Origin: Apricaphanius iberus
Taxonomy: Eukaryota; Chordata; Actinopteri; Cyprinodontiformes; Aphaniidae
Direction: 5' to 3'
NCBI GenBank assembly: GCA_028564705.1
Contig: JAPXFQ010001399.1
Coordinates: 251,001-315,000 of the forward strand
DNA length: 64,000 nt
The notes beneath the pieces are model-generated. The model did no database searches and was not told where the DNA came from. It saw only the letters and a program-made list of their open reading frames with translations. Positions 21,560-32,151 of this stretch are shown one piece after another. Numbering within the stretch: the stretch's first letter is position 1; each line of letters starts with the position of its first letter. Both the position numbers and the translations under genes were made by a program.

Positions 21560-22235
21560 TCTCCTGAGAACCTGATTTTCAGAGAATTCAGTAGGATACT
21601 TCTGAATGGTTATTGAAGAAATTACTTAAAGTTAGAAGAATAAATTGAACTGCTTACCTGGCACTCCAATATTTTCCTGAGACGCCGACTCTAAAGCCTT
21701 CCAGCTCGATCTTGCTGACTTCAGCTCTTTAGCACTGCAGAGACCCCGCTCTTTAACCTCCATGCGGCTGCTTGTCCTCAGTCTTTCGGGTTTGGGTAGC
21801 TCAGATCGGCGGCTCGTCTATCGTCTTCCGCCCGGAATTTGAGTAGCCCTTTGCGGTGGCAGGTCCTCCGTATTTCCCCCCTTACCACCAGCTTCTTACC
21901 ATCAAAAATAAAGCCAATCTATGCCGCTCTTCTGTGGCAGATCTCTCGTCTTCTTCCCGGTTTTCAACCCATGCAGCTCTTCTGTCCTCTTCAACTGGGA
22001 GGACAGAAGACCTCTTTTGACCAGCCAAAAATGGAGCATATGGCGTGAAGCTTCAACGTGGTTTTCCATAATCTGAATGGTAACTTTTGTTGACTGCTGT
22101 ACCTGGTGGGTGGAGTCAGCGCTCTGAGGAGGTGGAGACAGCACTCTGAGGAGGTGTGGACAAATTTTTAACAGCTCAATCAGAGTCTGGATGCAAGATA
22201 TATTAAGGACTCACTCAAAACAGCATGGATGTTTT
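21560..22235 (-). pseudogene. THAP-like repeat fragment, minus copy
   Basis: The minus strand from about 22235 to 21840 matches the plus strand at about 56650-57000. Shared parts include the ATCCATGCTGTTTTGAGTGAG edge (here in reverse, written in part) and the coding motif PVEEDRRAAWVE. The block LYR.PVEEDRRAAW in the better copy resembles the middle of a THAP-type C2CH zinc-finger domain (YRFPKDPERRAAW-like). Further on, CCAG/GTAAGC at about 21655-21664 looks like a splice donor, which suggests the fragment comes from a gene or DNA transposon with introns. Frames are broken. Confidence 0.4.
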
Positions 22236-22708
22236 TTTTCCAGATTTGTATGCATGTATATGCACCAGAGACACACAATAACCCCAAAATCCCAGGAAAA
22301 GCGATTTTTTTTCATTATATGTTTCCTTTAACATTAGTTCTCCTCAAGCCTGAAAATCTGCCTCCAAGGAGAGGAGAACCAGACATAGATTATTTTACAG
22401 AATTAATTGAAAAGGGTATTCCCCATCAAATATTGGATGATCCAGAATTTACACAGATGTTTGGATTAACAAAAAATATTAATATACAGACGGGAATGAC
22501 ACATGGGGATCTGCATCGGATGAGGGCCCATGTTCCAGGAGAGGAGACCCATGATGCTCTCCTGAAAAAGGTCAGATCAGGCCTCCAAAATGGGCAAATG
22601 AGTGTTTCACATGCGGTGAAAATTATGCAGGGCAAGACGGCATCAGATGAAACAATTGAACAATTTTTCTGTGACATCCCGAGGGCATATGATCTCGCAG
22701 CTAAATAG
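22229..22708 (+). pseudogene. gag: Endogenous retrovirus gag, capsid region
   Basis: The frame encodes a polar protein whose second half looks like retroviral capsid. GLTKNINIQTGMTHGDLHRM is followed by a VPGEETHDALLKKV helix and then a QGKTASDETIEQFFCDI segment, which resembles the major homology region (Q..K...ETxxxF). The first 30 codons overlap the end of a repeat and are probably not gag. It stops at 22708 just before the basic region. Strand and order agree with the protease and RT scraps downstream. The genus is not assignable from this piece. Confidence 0.55.
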
Positions 22709-22738
22709 AAGCATTCAACAAATATTGAAATAGAGGAG

Positions 22739-23077
22739 ATGCTTCTGGTTTATGATAGAGTAAGTTTGGCTATCAAAGCAAAAAACAAGAGGAGGCCTCC
22801 TTCGCAAACGAAAGGGCCCGAAAATACCAGACATGCAGAAAAGGGAGCGGCCCAACCACAGAGAAACATGCAAGAGCCAGCTCCTCACAAAGGAGCGAGA
22901 CATCAAGCTCCACATAACAATCGAACGGAACGCACAAGATCCCATCATCCGAGGGAACCGAAAAATGCTCCTCCACTTTCGATACCACCAGAGGAGTGGT
23001 CCAAAATGACGAAAGAGCAGAAACAGGAGCATGTCCAACAGACAAAGCTCTGGAATCAGAGATTGACTCTGAAATAA
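22739..23077 (+). pseudogene. gag: Endogenous retrovirus gag, basic nucleocapsid-like region
   Basis: This is a highly basic, proline-rich frame (motifs NKRRPPSQTKGP and NNRTERTRSHHPREP) ending in a Lys/Glu-rich helix (EEWSKMTKEQKQEH). It directly follows the capsid piece, separated from it by a stop. No CCHC zinc knuckle is present. Either it was lost, or RNA binding relied on basic residues alone, as in spumaviruses. The downstream protease frame overlaps its end, as gag-pro boundaries often do. Confidence 0.5.
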
Positions 23078-23337
23078 AACAGCCGATTAATTGCAATTGT
23101 AAATTAAAAAATGGATGGCTCACTGCAACTATCAATTATCAGGAATTTATTCTAGACACTGAGGCTGACATAACAGGAAAATCTAAAATAAATGAACAAG
23201 AGATAATCGGAACAATAAATATTCAGTATACAAATGGAAAACTTGAAAATGCACCTTTATACAGAGACCAAACTGGAATCAATTATATAAAATCTGCTAC
23301 AAATTTGTTGAGCTTATTTGATGTTCTAATTTCATGA
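22996..23337 (+). pseudogene. pro: Endogenous retrovirus protease fragment
   Basis: Residues around 50-58 read FILDTEADIT, which fits the aspartic protease active site (LDTGAD) with the essential Gly replaced by Glu. The following strands (EIIGTINIQYTNG) fit the fold only loosely. It overlaps the gag tail in another frame. A non-functional relic. Confidence 0.55.
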
Positions 23338-23462
23338 AAGTGGTAAAAATCGATGAAGAATTGAAAGACCAGATAGATAAATCTTGTGTACAAGACAAAA
23401 CTAGGCTGCAAGAGATATTGAGCAAAGCAAAATATGCAACATTTTAAAGTGATTGTGGATTA

Positions 23463-23675
23463 ATGAGAACTGAGCCTTATAAAATTTGTGGGGCTATGCC
23501 TGGAAAACAGAAACAGTACCCAATTGGGGCCAGTAAGGGTGAAATCTTGCAGACTATAAATGATTTAGTGGAAACAGGCATTCTAAAGCCAGTATCAGAA
23601 GCACCATGCAGCTTGCCAATTCAAGCTGTAGCAAACCCAGACGAAACGTACCGTTTAGTTCATAATCTAAAATAA
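23463..23675 (+). pseudogene. pol: Endogenous retrovirus RT, fingers fragment
   Basis: The frame contains KQYPIGASKGEILQTINDLV, then ETGILKPVSEAP, then YRLVHNLK. This matches the order of the RT start in gamma-like retroviruses (KQYP...LLDQGIL.P...YRxVxDLR). The catalytic palm is missing. The sequence after 23690 is broken by stops and partly deleted until the RNase H region. Confidence 0.62.
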
Positions 23676-24015
23676 TTAAACAGAATTTCCATTAAAGTGA
23701 TAGTCTGGATCTCTAAATAAATTACAAATTTTAAGAATTGTATTAAATTGACCTCCTGGCCTTAAATGTTGAAATAAAATAAGTCATTTTATGAATTATA
23801 ACATTACGAGTAAGTCCCGCCTTCCCGTATCTCAGCTATGACTTCAAAGCCACAGTGCCGTCCATTTAAATGCTGGCAATACCTTAAATTATGCAGTGCA
23901 TGTCTCAAAACTATTGGAGTTAAAGAAAGGCCTCAGAAAAAGATCAGATGATCAGAAAACTCAAGTATTCAACCAGCTGCTGACAGAGGAAGAATAACTT
24001 GAATATAAAAATTTT

Positions 24016-24530
24016 GTGAAATTTGTTGAGGCGAATAAAATTGTGCTCACACAAAGAAACTTTATAGTTGACCTGGCTCTAACACCCGAGGTGTCAGATA
24101 ACAGAGCAGTCGTATACTTCTCTGAGGGTGAAACAGGGGTCGTCTGCATCAAAAATGAACACTTTCAGCAAGTTGAACGGAAGTTTAGCAGCCAGGAGCG
24201 AGAACTATGTGCATTGTTTCAAGCGTACCTGATGACTATCGCTCTTATAGGCGCACAGAACATCCGGATAAACTCAGCCATAGGCATTGTGAATCGCAGA
24301 GCCTTGCACCTGATACGGAGGCGTTTGATCCACAGGTCATGTACTAAACAGATGGGTCTAAGACAGAGGAGCTCACAGCAGTCGTTCAAGCGTTCAGTGA
24401 CACACAGAAGTGCAAGCTGTCTAAAATTAAGATAATTACAGATTCAATTTATGTGCATGATGGAATCGCGCTAAATTTGCCAGAGTGGGCAAACAGGGAC
24501 TTCGATACTCAGACGGAAAGGAATTAGCAC
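24016..24530 (+). pseudogene. pol: Endogenous retrovirus connection/RNase H fragment
   Basis: Two frames carry the signal. The first (24016-24300) has FIVDLALTPEV, then VVYFSEGETG, then FSSQERELCALFQA, typical of the RT connection domain. The second (about 24345-24530) has TDGSKTEEL and then KIIITDSIYVHDG-like residues, which correspond to two catalytic Asp positions of RNase H. A frameshift near 24300-24350 separates them. The integrase that should follow is not seen. Confidence 0.6.
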
Positions 24531-24549
24531 ATAAAAAATTATGGATTCT

Positions 24550-24620
24550 TGTTTCTTAATTTTGGCCCTGTGATGGACTAAACGGTTCAGAAAATGGATG
24601 GATGGGTGGATTTTTCTGAA
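24550..24620 (+). repeat. Short LINE/SINE tail with (GGAT)n
   Basis: TTTTGGCCCTGTGATGGACT is followed by CAGAAAATGGATGGATGGGT. This is the 3' tail type of the SINE at 31781-32151 with its middle deleted. Confidence 0.6.
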
Positions 24621-24639
24621 TTTATGAGAAAAATTAAAG

Positions 24640-25587
24640 TCCAAGTAGAAAATATTAGAAGCCACACAAAAAATCAAGGCCTGGTTGGATGAATCGAGGT
24701 TTTGTGATGTGCTTGGGGCACCATCTAGTGGAGTGTTACAAGACGTTGCCATGGACGGACATTCCTGTGCTGCACGGCTTCGGCGTCACGGCACAGAACT
24801 GGCATTCAAGCGGATCAGTCACGGTGAAAAACATTAGTTTTCATACGCTTGAGACACTCTTCTTTATAAATTGTTGTAGGGAACGAGTGATTGATGAAGA
24901 AACGGGGGACCAGGTGAGAGAGAAAAAATATGTGTGTTAACGGTGGACTTTTGTGGAGAGCAGGTGTGAGCATCAGATTTGTGGATTCAGCTCTAAGCTG
25001 GAACAGCATCCAGTTGCCCACCGTGGCAGTGTGGAGGGATTTTCCCGAAAAGTCTATGCTGCTAATTAGAATTATTTCGATGTTATGAACGGTTCTAATT
25101 GATGTCTTGGAATGTAAATTTAACTCTGCTTCTTATTGTTACAGGAGAGAGGGACAGGGGGTGAAAATACAGCCATTCTGATCTGTGACGGAAAATTTTA
25201 TTATGCTGGGACATAAAGGCTTAATTGTCTTACTCAGCTCTTAGACAGCTGTTTTGATTCTAAGGTACAAACAAGAACCAATTGTATGTAAACATCTCAT
25301 CTTGACTTATGACAAATCTTGTTATTATCTGATGTTACACTTATGACAGCTCATGTGAATGTCTTTCTCAGCAAGTGTCCCTAATTGTTATCTATATTCT
25401 GATTGTCCAGTGAAACTATCTCCTGATTGTTTACTGCTGACTACTGAAGTGAAACATCCATTATTGTCTCATGACACATCCTGTGTTTACCTATTCCATG
25501 TTGTTCTGTGATTGGTCTCCAGGGTTCTCAACATGAGGCCCTCCTTGCACGTAAAATAAACTACGTACGAATATGGCTGACACTTGG
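24640..25587. other. Noncoding or highly decayed provirus stretch
   Basis: This is where integrase would be expected. I find no HHCC or DD35E pattern. The sequence is mildly AT-rich with no repeat edges that I recognise. Confidence 0.4.
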
Positions 25588-25692
25588 TCTGGTCCAAGAA
25601 TTGAGAGTAAGGGCCTGGCGGACGATACAAAACCACAAACAGAAGTGTTTTTAATGTTTTGCAGCTTGGATTACTAGGATGGGTGTATGTAT
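25588..25692 (-). mobile_element. Short L2 endonuclease fragment
   Basis: On the minus strand the frame reads [19 protein letters not shown], identical in type to the L2 ORF2 segment in L2-A and L2-B. Only about 100 bp remain and there is no tail. Confidence 0.8.
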
Positions 25693-25744
25693 TTAAAAAG
25701 GAGCCAACAATTCTGATACATGGCAAACCGGTGAGCCTGTTAGA

Positions 25745-25990
25745 ATGAGATTAGCCGGCCAAAGGGCCAGTATTTGGTCTACTGAACCGGGAAATTGGCC
25801 CAGAGATGAAATTTGGGTTTCAATTCAGGAATTAATTGCACCATTTCAACATCTGGAAAGAGAACATGCCTTTCTTGCCCCGGGAAGAAATTATTTCATA
25901 TTATTACAACGATGCAGTACACAAATTCTGCCTAAAGCCCAGTGGCAAAATTATTGGCTGAATTTTGGAATTAACAGATTTATGGCCTGA
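25745..25990 (+). pseudogene. Unassigned ORF in env position, part 1
   Basis: The frame has motifs WSTEPGNWPRDEIWVSIQEL and HAFLAPGRNYFILL. It follows the pol relics on the same strand, so by position it could be the start of an envelope or accessory gene. I do not recognise the family. A stop at 25988 and broken sequence to 26161 separate it from part 2. Confidence 0.3.
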
Positions 25991-26161
25991 CGGTTGGCAG
26001 GCACCTCCCCCAAGGTTTTGCATTACCAGATATATTTAGACTGCTTCCACCTTATTTAACAATTAAAAGTGGAATGATGGTGACGTCTGTTATCAAATAC
26101 TAAGACCTGGGTTATTTCTGAACAGACAGACGGAAGGCAATTGTAAAAGAGGCAGACATCC

Positions 26162-26608
26162 TTGGAGAGAAATTATTTTTTTCCAAGAAACGGACCTTTA
26201 ATGAGTGGTCAACCATGGCATTTCAGTAAATATGATAATTTCCCAGTAGAAATTTTTAATTTGGCAATACAATGGGAAAATACTTTTCTAGGTTCACGTG
26301 TTGTTTCAGAAACCGGAGAAGTACAAGGGAATGAAGCTAGTTATATTTTTAAAACTTGCCCCAAACACAAGGATAAAAGAACAATTTCATGTACAATTGT
26401 ACTACAAGGTACTGTTTTTTTCGGTGACGGTAAAGGTTGGAAGGATCTTAGAGTGAGAGGCTTCACATTGTTTGAGAAGGACGCATGGGGAGCATTTACC
26501 TTAACCAATTTCAATACTCTTAATCATTCGGGAATCCGTCAGGGAATTTGTTACAAAGAAAATTTTGGAGGCAGTATGGGTAAATTCTATGGAAATGATG
26601 CTTCTATT
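26162..26608 (+). pseudogene. Unassigned ORF in env position, part 2 (cut by L2-A)
   Basis: The coding character is good, with aromatic, Gly-rich text such as FLGSRVVSETGEV, TISCTIVLQGTVFFGDG and GAFTLTNFNTLNHSG. Cysteines at KTCPKH, TISCTI and QGICYK suggest an extracellular, disulphide-bonded protein. It ends where the L2-A tail begins (about 26609). A further piece of similar style resumes at 31100. An envelope surface region is the simplest guess from position. Confidence 0.35.
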
Positions 26609-27188
26609 CAATTCAATTCAGTTTATTTATATAGCGCCATTTCACAACAGATGTCATCTCATGGCACTTTACAAAAAGAGTTATTACAATACAATGTTTA
26701 GTGTAGAAATTACAGAACCACAGAAGATTGTGTCGTGGAATTCTCAGCAATCCCTCATACTGAGCAAGCATGCAGCGACAGTGGGAAGGAAAAACTCCCT
26801 TTTAACAGGAAGAAACCTCCGGCAGAACCAGGCTCAGCACAAGCGGTTATCTGCCGCGACCGTCTGTGGCTTGGAGAATACATAACAGAGACACAGAAAG
26901 AGCAATAGAACTGATGCAGAAGTTTGTTGCAGGACGTGGAGAATTTTCCGTCACTGCAATGCCATCTTAGTCAGGGTCGTCAAGCAGGGCTAATCCGGAG
27001 CACCTACTATAATAGAAAACAGGTTAGTGCTTGAATTGACAGCACATCATGCAGTTGGGGAGAAGTAGGAGAGAAAGTAGGAACAGACCCTAATAATGTC
27101 CTCCAACAGCCTAGCCTAAAGCAGCATAGCTACTAACATTAACCTGTCTCCTAGCTACTAGGAGACCTGGCTACCAACACTCTGTCTG

Positions 27189-27579
27189 AGTCCTCCTGAT
27201 CGAGGCTCAGCCCGTGGACGGTGTAGGGCCGGTAACGGCCCCCGTCATGCCGGGGTCTTCTCGGAGTCGGGTTGTTTGAGAATGCAGCCCAAAGTGGGTG
27301 GTAAACTCCATCTAAGGCTAAATACCGGCACGAGACCGATAGTCGACAACTATCTTAAGGAAAAATAGACAGAACTGAGAGGACAGAGTTGAAGAGGGCG
27401 AGAAACGTTTAAGAGATAAACGGGTGGGGTCCGCACAGTCTGCCCGGGGGATTCAACCCGGCAGGTAATGGGCGGCCGCACTGTGCGGGAGGATCCCCTT
27501 GAGGGACCTCTCTCCGGCGCTGGCTGGCCCCCGTGGGGCGCATTTCTTCCGCGGCGGTAAGCCGCGACCGGCTCCGGAT
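27189..27579 (+). rRNA. 28S rRNA-derived fragment (D1-D2 region), not a functional gene
   Basis: The plus strand matches the 5' part of eukaryotic large-subunit rRNA. CTGATCGAGGCTCAGCCCGT, GAATGCAGCCCAAAGTGGGT, GGTAAACTCCATCTAAGGCT, AAATACCGGCACGAGACCGA, AAACGGGTGGGGTCCGC and GCCGCGACCGGCTCCGG are all present in rRNA order. A divergent segment (27350-27400) and the D2 expansion are degraded or short. It lies in antisense relative to the surrounding L2-A 3' UTR. The functional rDNA unit is tens of kb of tandem repeats, so this is a dispersed copy, most simply an rRNA retrocopy or template-switch product. Confidence 0.88.
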
Positions 27580-27731
27580 CTTTACCTGGCTTACATTAAT
27601 CTATCTCTACCTAGCTACTCTACCTCTTCCTATCTCTTCCTAACTTTTGACACTCTGCCTGACTACTAACATTAACCTGTCTCTTCCTATCTACCTGTCT
27701 GACCTGACTCTAACTACCTATAAACATATCT

Positions 27732-30530
27732 CTAACTGTAAGCTTTGTCAAAGAGGAAAGTTTTTAGCCTAGTTTTAAAGATAGACAAATTGTCTGCTTC
27801 ACGAACCAACCCTGGGAGCCGGTTCCATAGGAGGGGAGCCTGATAGCTGAAAGATCTGCCACCCATTCTACTTTTAGAAATCCTAGGAACTACCAGTAAA
27901 CCTGCAGTCTGAGAGCGAAGGTCTCTGTTAGGAACATATGGAACAATCAGGTCTCTTATGTATGATGGAGCTAGATTATTAAGGGCTTTATATGTCAGAA
28001 GGAGGATCTTGAATTCTATTCTAGATTTTACTGGGAGCCAGTGAAGAGAAGCTAAAACAGGGGAAATGTGATCTCTTCTTTTAATATTCATCAGAATCCT
28101 AGCAGCAGCATTTTGAACTAACTGAAGACTTTTAATTGTATTCTGTGGACTACCTGATAATAGACAGTTACAGTAATCCAGCCTTGAAGTAACAAAGGCA
28201 TGGACTAGTTTTTCAGCATCACTCCTGGACAGGATGGTTCTAATTTTTGCAATATTCCTAAGGTGAAAAAAGGAAATCCTACAGACTTCTTTAATGTGAG
28301 ATCTAAATGACATATCTTGGTCAAAAATGACACCGAGGTTTTTTGCTTTATTACTGGAGGCTAATTTAATGCCGTCCAGGTGAAGGGGCTGACTAAGTAG
28401 TTTCTTTTTCAGAGCTTCTGGTCCAAAGACGACAACTTCTGTTTTATCAGAATTTAGAAGCAAGAAGTTTAGAGTCATCCAAGTTTTTATGTCTTCCAGA
28501 CATGCCTGTAGTCTACCTAACTGATTGGATTCATCAGGATTTATGGATAGATATAGCTGTGTATCATCTGCGTAACTATGGAATTTTATCCCATGCTGCC
28601 TAATTATTTTACCAATAGGAAGCATATATATAGTAAAGAGAATCGGCCCAAGCACTGAACCCTGTGGTACTCCGCAAGTAACTATTGAGGTTGAGGAAGA
28701 TCTATTGTTTACCTGAACAAACTGAAATCTGTTAGACAAATAAGATTTAAACCAACCTAGTGCTGTTCCTATTATACCGACACTTTGAAGCCTTTCTATG
28801 AGAATATTGTGATCAACAGTGTCAAAGGCAGCACTGAGATCTAACAGGACCAGAATGGTCACCAGTCCATTGTCTGAGGCTATGAGAATATCATTAGTAA
28901 CCTTCACCAGAGCTGTTTCAGTGCTATGATGAGCTCTAAAGCCTGACTGAAACGTCTCAAACAGCTCATTATTGTTTAAATGCTCACATATCTGGTGTGC
29001 AACTATTTTCTCAAGAATTTTAGATAAGAAGGGAAGATTAGATATCGGTCTATAGTTAATTAAGTCGTTTTGATCAAGAGAGGGTTTCTTAAGTAGAGGT
29101 TTAATTACAGCAATCTTAAACTCCTGTGGTACATATCCATTGACTAAGGATAGATTCATTATATTTAAAATTGGAGCAGCGATCAGAGGGAAAACTTCTT
29201 TTAAGAGTTTAGTTGGGATTGGGTCTAAAACGCAAGTTGAAGGTTTAGATGAAGCTAATAATTTTAGTACATCACAAAGTTCGGCTGCATTAAAGCAGTT
29301 TAAGCATATATTAGGTTCCACCATTTTTGAGGCTGCCTCATTAACTAAGGAGGAAGCAAGCATATTGGGAAGGTTCCCAATTATCTTATTCTTTATGGAG
29401 TCTATTTTATTTATAAAGAATTGCATGAAGTCGTCACTGCTTAGAGCTTGGGGAATGGTTGGCTCGATAGAGCTATGATCCTGTGTGAGTTTGGCAACTG
29501 TATTAAAAAGAAACCTAGGATTATTTTTATTCTCCTCGATTAAAGATGAATAATATGCTGTTCTAGCTGTGTGAAGGCTCTTTTTATATAGCAATAAACT
29601 ATTTTTCCATATTAAAAAGGAATCATGTAAATGCGTGGAGCGCCATTTTCTCTCTAGTTTTCTAACATTCTGCTTTAGGGTACGTAGCTCTAAATTAAAC
29701 CAGGGAGTTAATCTTCTATGGCTAGCCACCTTCCTTTTCAAGGGGGCAACTTTGTCTATTGCCCGACGCAGGGAGGAATTAACGCTATGAACTAAAATGT
29801 CAAGTTGTGAGGGGTCACGAGTTAAATCACTGTTTTCTGTTCTGCATTTATAAACTGAGGAAATTAAAGTTGGAAGAGCTTCTTTAAAATTTGCTACAGC
29901 GTTGTCTGATAACGTTCTGGTATAATGAAGTTTTCTTTCAGGTTTGATATGATCCATTAGAGTAAGTTTAAAAGTGATAAGGAAATGATCAGACAGGATA
30001 GGGTTATGTGGAAAGACTGTTATTTCTTCACAGTCAATGCCATAAGACAGCACAAGATCTAAAGTGTGGTGACAAGAATGTGTTGGTCCCTGCACATTTT
30101 GAGTAAAGCCTATTGAGTCTAGGATAGTCTTAAAAGCTGTATTTAGACTATCACTTTCATTATCAACATGAATATTGAAGTCTCCGACTATAATGACTTT
30201 ATCAGTGTTTAAAACTAAGTCAGATAGAAAATCTGAAATCTGATCTAAAAATTGAGAATAAGGTCCTGGTGGACGATATAAGACCACAAACAAAAGTGGC
30301 TTTACTGCTTTGTTATGTGTATGAGGAAAGCTAGAAACTAGATGCTCAAAGGAACTGTAACTATTATTTTTTTGGAGATTAATTAGTAAATCGGAATGAA
30401 AGATAGTTGCTACTCCACCTCCTCGACCAGTACTTCGAGGGACACTAAAGTTTAAGTAGCTAGGGGGAGTTGACTCATTTATTGTGACATGGTCCTCTTC
30501 CTGCAACCATGTCTCTGCAAGACAAAACAA
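27732..30530 (-). CDS. L2-A ORF2, endonuclease-reverse transcriptase
   Basis: The 932-codon frame has no internal stop. Residues 1-240 form an apurinic-like endonuclease (AETW, then [27 protein letters not shown] and ILSDHFLI). Residues about 420-700 form the RT with [44 protein letters not shown] (motif A), [17 protein letters not shown] and [10 protein letters not shown] (motif C). The carboxy end [12 protein letters not shown]...FLFDKAYS is usual for L2. The frame is open further upstream to about 30750 (HYPIEIV..., [13 protein letters not shown]), so the real protein is probably about 1000 residues. All catalytic motifs look intact. It would nick DNA and prime cDNA synthesis on its own 3' tail. 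Confidence 0.93.
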   Translation of the reverse strand: MFCLAETWLQEEDHVTINESTPPSYLNFSVPRSTGRGGGVATIFHSDLLINLQKNNSYSSFEHLVSSFPHTHNKAVKPLLFVVLYRPPGPYSQFLDQISDFLSDLVLNTDKVIIVGDFNIHVDNESDSLNTAFKTILDSIGFTQNVQGPTHSCHHTLDLVLSYGIDCEEITVFPHNPILSDHFLITFKLTLMDHIKPERKLHYTRTLSDNAVANFKEALPTLISSVYKCRTENSDLTRDPSQLDILVHSVNSSLRRAIDKVAPLKRKVASHRRLTPWFNLELRTLKQNVRKLERKWRSTHLHDSFLIWKNSLLLYKKSLHTARTAYYSSLIEENKNNPRFLFNTVAKLTQDHSSIEPTIPQALSSDDFMQFFINKIDSIKNKIIGNLPNMLASSLVNEAASKMVEPNICLNCFNAAELCDVLKLLASSKPSTCVLDPIPTKLLKEVFPLIAAPILNIMNLSLVNGYVPQEFKIAVIKPLLKKPSLDQNDLINYRPISNLPFLSKILEKIVAHQICEHLNNNELFETFQSGFRAHHSTETALVKVTNDILIASDNGLVTILVLLDLSAAFDTVDHNILIERLQSVGIIGTALGWFKSYLSNRFQFVQVNNRSSSTSIVTCGVPQGSVLGPILFTIYMLPIGKIIRQHGIKFHSYADDTQLYLSINPDESNQLGRLQACLEDIKTWMTLNFLLLNSDKTEVVVFGPEALKKKLLSQPLHLDGIKLASSNKAKNLGVIFDQDMSFRSHIKEVCRISFFHLRNIAKIRTILSRSDAEKLVHAFVTSRLDYCNCLLSGSPQNTIKSLQLVQNAAARILMNIKRRDHISPVLASLHWLPVKSRIEFKILLLTYKALNNLAPSYIRDLIVPYVPNRDLRSQTAGLLVVPRISKSRMGGRSFSYQAPLLWNRLPGLVREADNLSIFKTRLKTFLFDKAYS

Positions 30531-30848
30531 ATCAATATTATTTTCACAAATTAAGTCATTTACTAAGAGTGTTTTTGAGGGGAGAGATCTTATGTTTAGT
30601 AAACCACATTTAATTGATTTGTTTTTATGTTCAGTCCGAGTTTTATTTATCTTTATGAGATTTTTATACTTTGCTCTAGTAGCATTAACTTTTAATTCAT
30701 TAGTTTTGGGTAGTGGACGGGAAACTATCTCTATAGGGTAGTGGGTGGGTGGCAGTCCCTGTTCCTTGACCTGGACTCTGGGTTCCCTGATCTGGACTCC
30801 GGTTTCCCTAAGCTCGACTCTGGGTTCCCTGAGCTGGACTCTGGGTTG

Positions 30849-31049
30849 TCACGGCTTTGGGGAACTAGAGATAACCCTATCAATGTTCCTGGAAAGAAGC
30901 GAAGCTCCGTCCTCGGTGGGATGGATGCCGTCTCTACGTAACAGTCCAGGTTTTCCCCAGAAGGCCCCCCAGTTATCAATGTAGCCCAAATCGTTTTCTG
31001 GACACCACCTTGACAACCAAAGGTGGAACGAAAGCATACGGCTGTACAT
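30849..31049 (-). pseudogene. L2-A ORF1, esterase carboxy-terminal part (5' truncated)
   Basis: The frame contains [20 protein letters not shown], then [20 protein letters not shown], then [13 protein letters not shown]. The DGIHPT motif with the catalytic Asp and His of SGNH esterases is intact here, unlike in L2-0. The earlier blocks of the domain and the amino-terminal half of ORF1 are missing because the element is truncated at about 31099. Confidence 0.78.
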
Positions 31050-31099
31050 GTCATCGCTAGTACGATCAGGCAGGGGACCAGAAACTGTGTTGAAATTTT

Positions 31100-31261
31100 T
31101 TCATAGTACAATCCCAGATTATGTGGATATTTCCAATTGGGAAATTAAACGAGGATCTTGTGTAGCTAATAGAATTCATAATCAGAAAAATACACAAAAA
31201 GCGACATGGCAGTATTATTTCAGTTTGGGGTTAAAATCTTCATTTTTAATTTTTTTTTTTT
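31100..31261 (+). pseudogene. Unassigned env-position ORF, part 3
   Basis: Between the L2-A and L2-B insertions about 160 bp of host sequence remain. They encode STIPDYVDISNWEIKRGSC, then VANRIHN, then ATWQYYFSLG. Style and strand match 26162-26608, so it is probably the continuation of the same provirus gene. Confidence 0.35.
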
Positions 31262-31765
31262 TTTTATATATAGCGCCAGTTCAAAACAAATGTCAACTCA
31301 AGGCTCTTCACAACAAAAGTCATTTCAATACAATTATAAAAAACATTCCAATCAGTTAAATTTTCTATGTAAGGAATCCCAGCAGATTGCGTTGAGTCAT
31401 CGGCGTGACGGTGTGCCCGGATCATGCAGACTCCAACCACAGCAATTCCTCAGCAAACCCTCATACTGAGCAAGCATGTAGCGACAGTGGAGAGGAAAAA
31501 CTCCCCTTTAACAAGAAGAAACCTCTGGCAGAACCCTGGCTCAGTACAGGTGGTCATCTGCCACGACTGTCTGGGGGTCTGAGAAGACAGAAAAGAGACA
31601 GCATGGAGGATGCTCGGTGACTTTGAGCATCATCTGGAACAACGCTCCCCATCCAGCAGGGGTCATTGTAGCTGAGCAGGGTACCAGACTGGGTAGAGAT
31701 TCTATATGGGGAGAAAAACACTGAGAGAAAACTGGGTTAACAATTGCATTAACATTAGGAAAAAT

Positions 31766-31780
31766 ATATCTGGAGAGTAG
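31766..31780. other. Target site duplication, left, of the SINE
   Basis: ATATCTGGAGAGTAG is repeated exactly at 32152-32166. Confidence 0.95.
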
Positions 31781-32151
31781 GGCTGCACGGTGGCGCAGTG
31801 GTTAGCACTGTTGCCTTGCAGCAAGAAGGTCGTGGGTTCGTATCCCTGCCCAGGGTCTTTCTGCATGGAGTTTGCATGTTCTCCCCGTGTATGCGTGGGT
31901 TCCCTCCGGGTACTCCGGCTTCCTCCCACTGTCCAAAAACATGCATGATAGGTGAATTGATCATTCTAAATTGTCCCTAGGAATGAGTGTGAGTGTGAAT
32001 GGTTGTCCGTCTCTTTGTGTTGGCCCTGCGACAGACTGGCGTCCTGTCCAGGGTGTACCCTGCCTTACGCCTGTTAACTGCTGGGATAGGCTCCAGCTGC
32101 CCCCGCGACCCTGAATTGGATAAGCGGCTAAGATAATGGATGGATGGATGG
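31781..32151 (+). mobile_element. tRNA-derived SINE with (GATG)n-type tail
   Basis: The 371-bp element starts GGCTGCACGGTGGCGCAGTG. It has an A box (TGGCGCAGTGG, 31791-31801) and a B box (GGTTCGTATCC, 31835-31845) of RNA polymerase III promoters. A body with CATGTTCTCCCCGTG and CTCCGGGTACTCCGGCTTCC follows. The tail has GATAGGCTCCAGCTGCCCCC, then TAAGCGGCTAAGATAATGG and ATGG repeats, of the kind found in RTE/Rex3-type LINEs. A perfect 15-bp target duplication flanks it. It lies in the L2-B 3' UTR and so inserted later. Related pieces are at 24550-24620, 54215-54338 and 63841-64000. Confidence 0.95.

Larger units (their letters stand above)
26609..31099 (-). mobile_element. L2/Maui-like LINE, near full length (copy L2-A)
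   Basis: On the minus strand the order is ORF1 end (30849-31049), ORF2 (about 30750 to 27732), 3' UTR (27731-26609) and a tail with GGCGCTATATAAATAAACTG and GAATT units. The same tail occurs in L2-C near 50900. The 5' end is truncated inside ORF1. The provirus sequence on both sides has the same strand and style. The 3' UTR contains a piece of 28S rRNA (27189-27579). This is the best preserved L2 in the window. Confidence 0.92.

Noticed and set aside
27189..27579. A functional rRNA gene.
   Set aside because: Only about 390 diverged bases of 28S are present, with no 18S, ITS or rDNA promoter around it.
30731..31111. A 126-codon minus-strand frame with repeated NPESRSG text near the L2-A ORF1 end.
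   Set aside because: The esterase motifs are in a different frame (30849-31049). The repetitive text comes from a short tandem duplication in the ORF1-ORF2 gap.
31791..31845. tRNA-like A and B boxes that might be called a tRNA gene.
   Set aside because: The sequence continues as a 371-bp SINE with target duplication. No cloverleaf end or CCA-adjacent acceptor stem is present.
31702..31980. Minus- and plus-strand short ORFs over the SINE, also seen at 63775-63981.
   Set aside because: The same spurious frame recurs in every copy of this SINE. It is not a gene.
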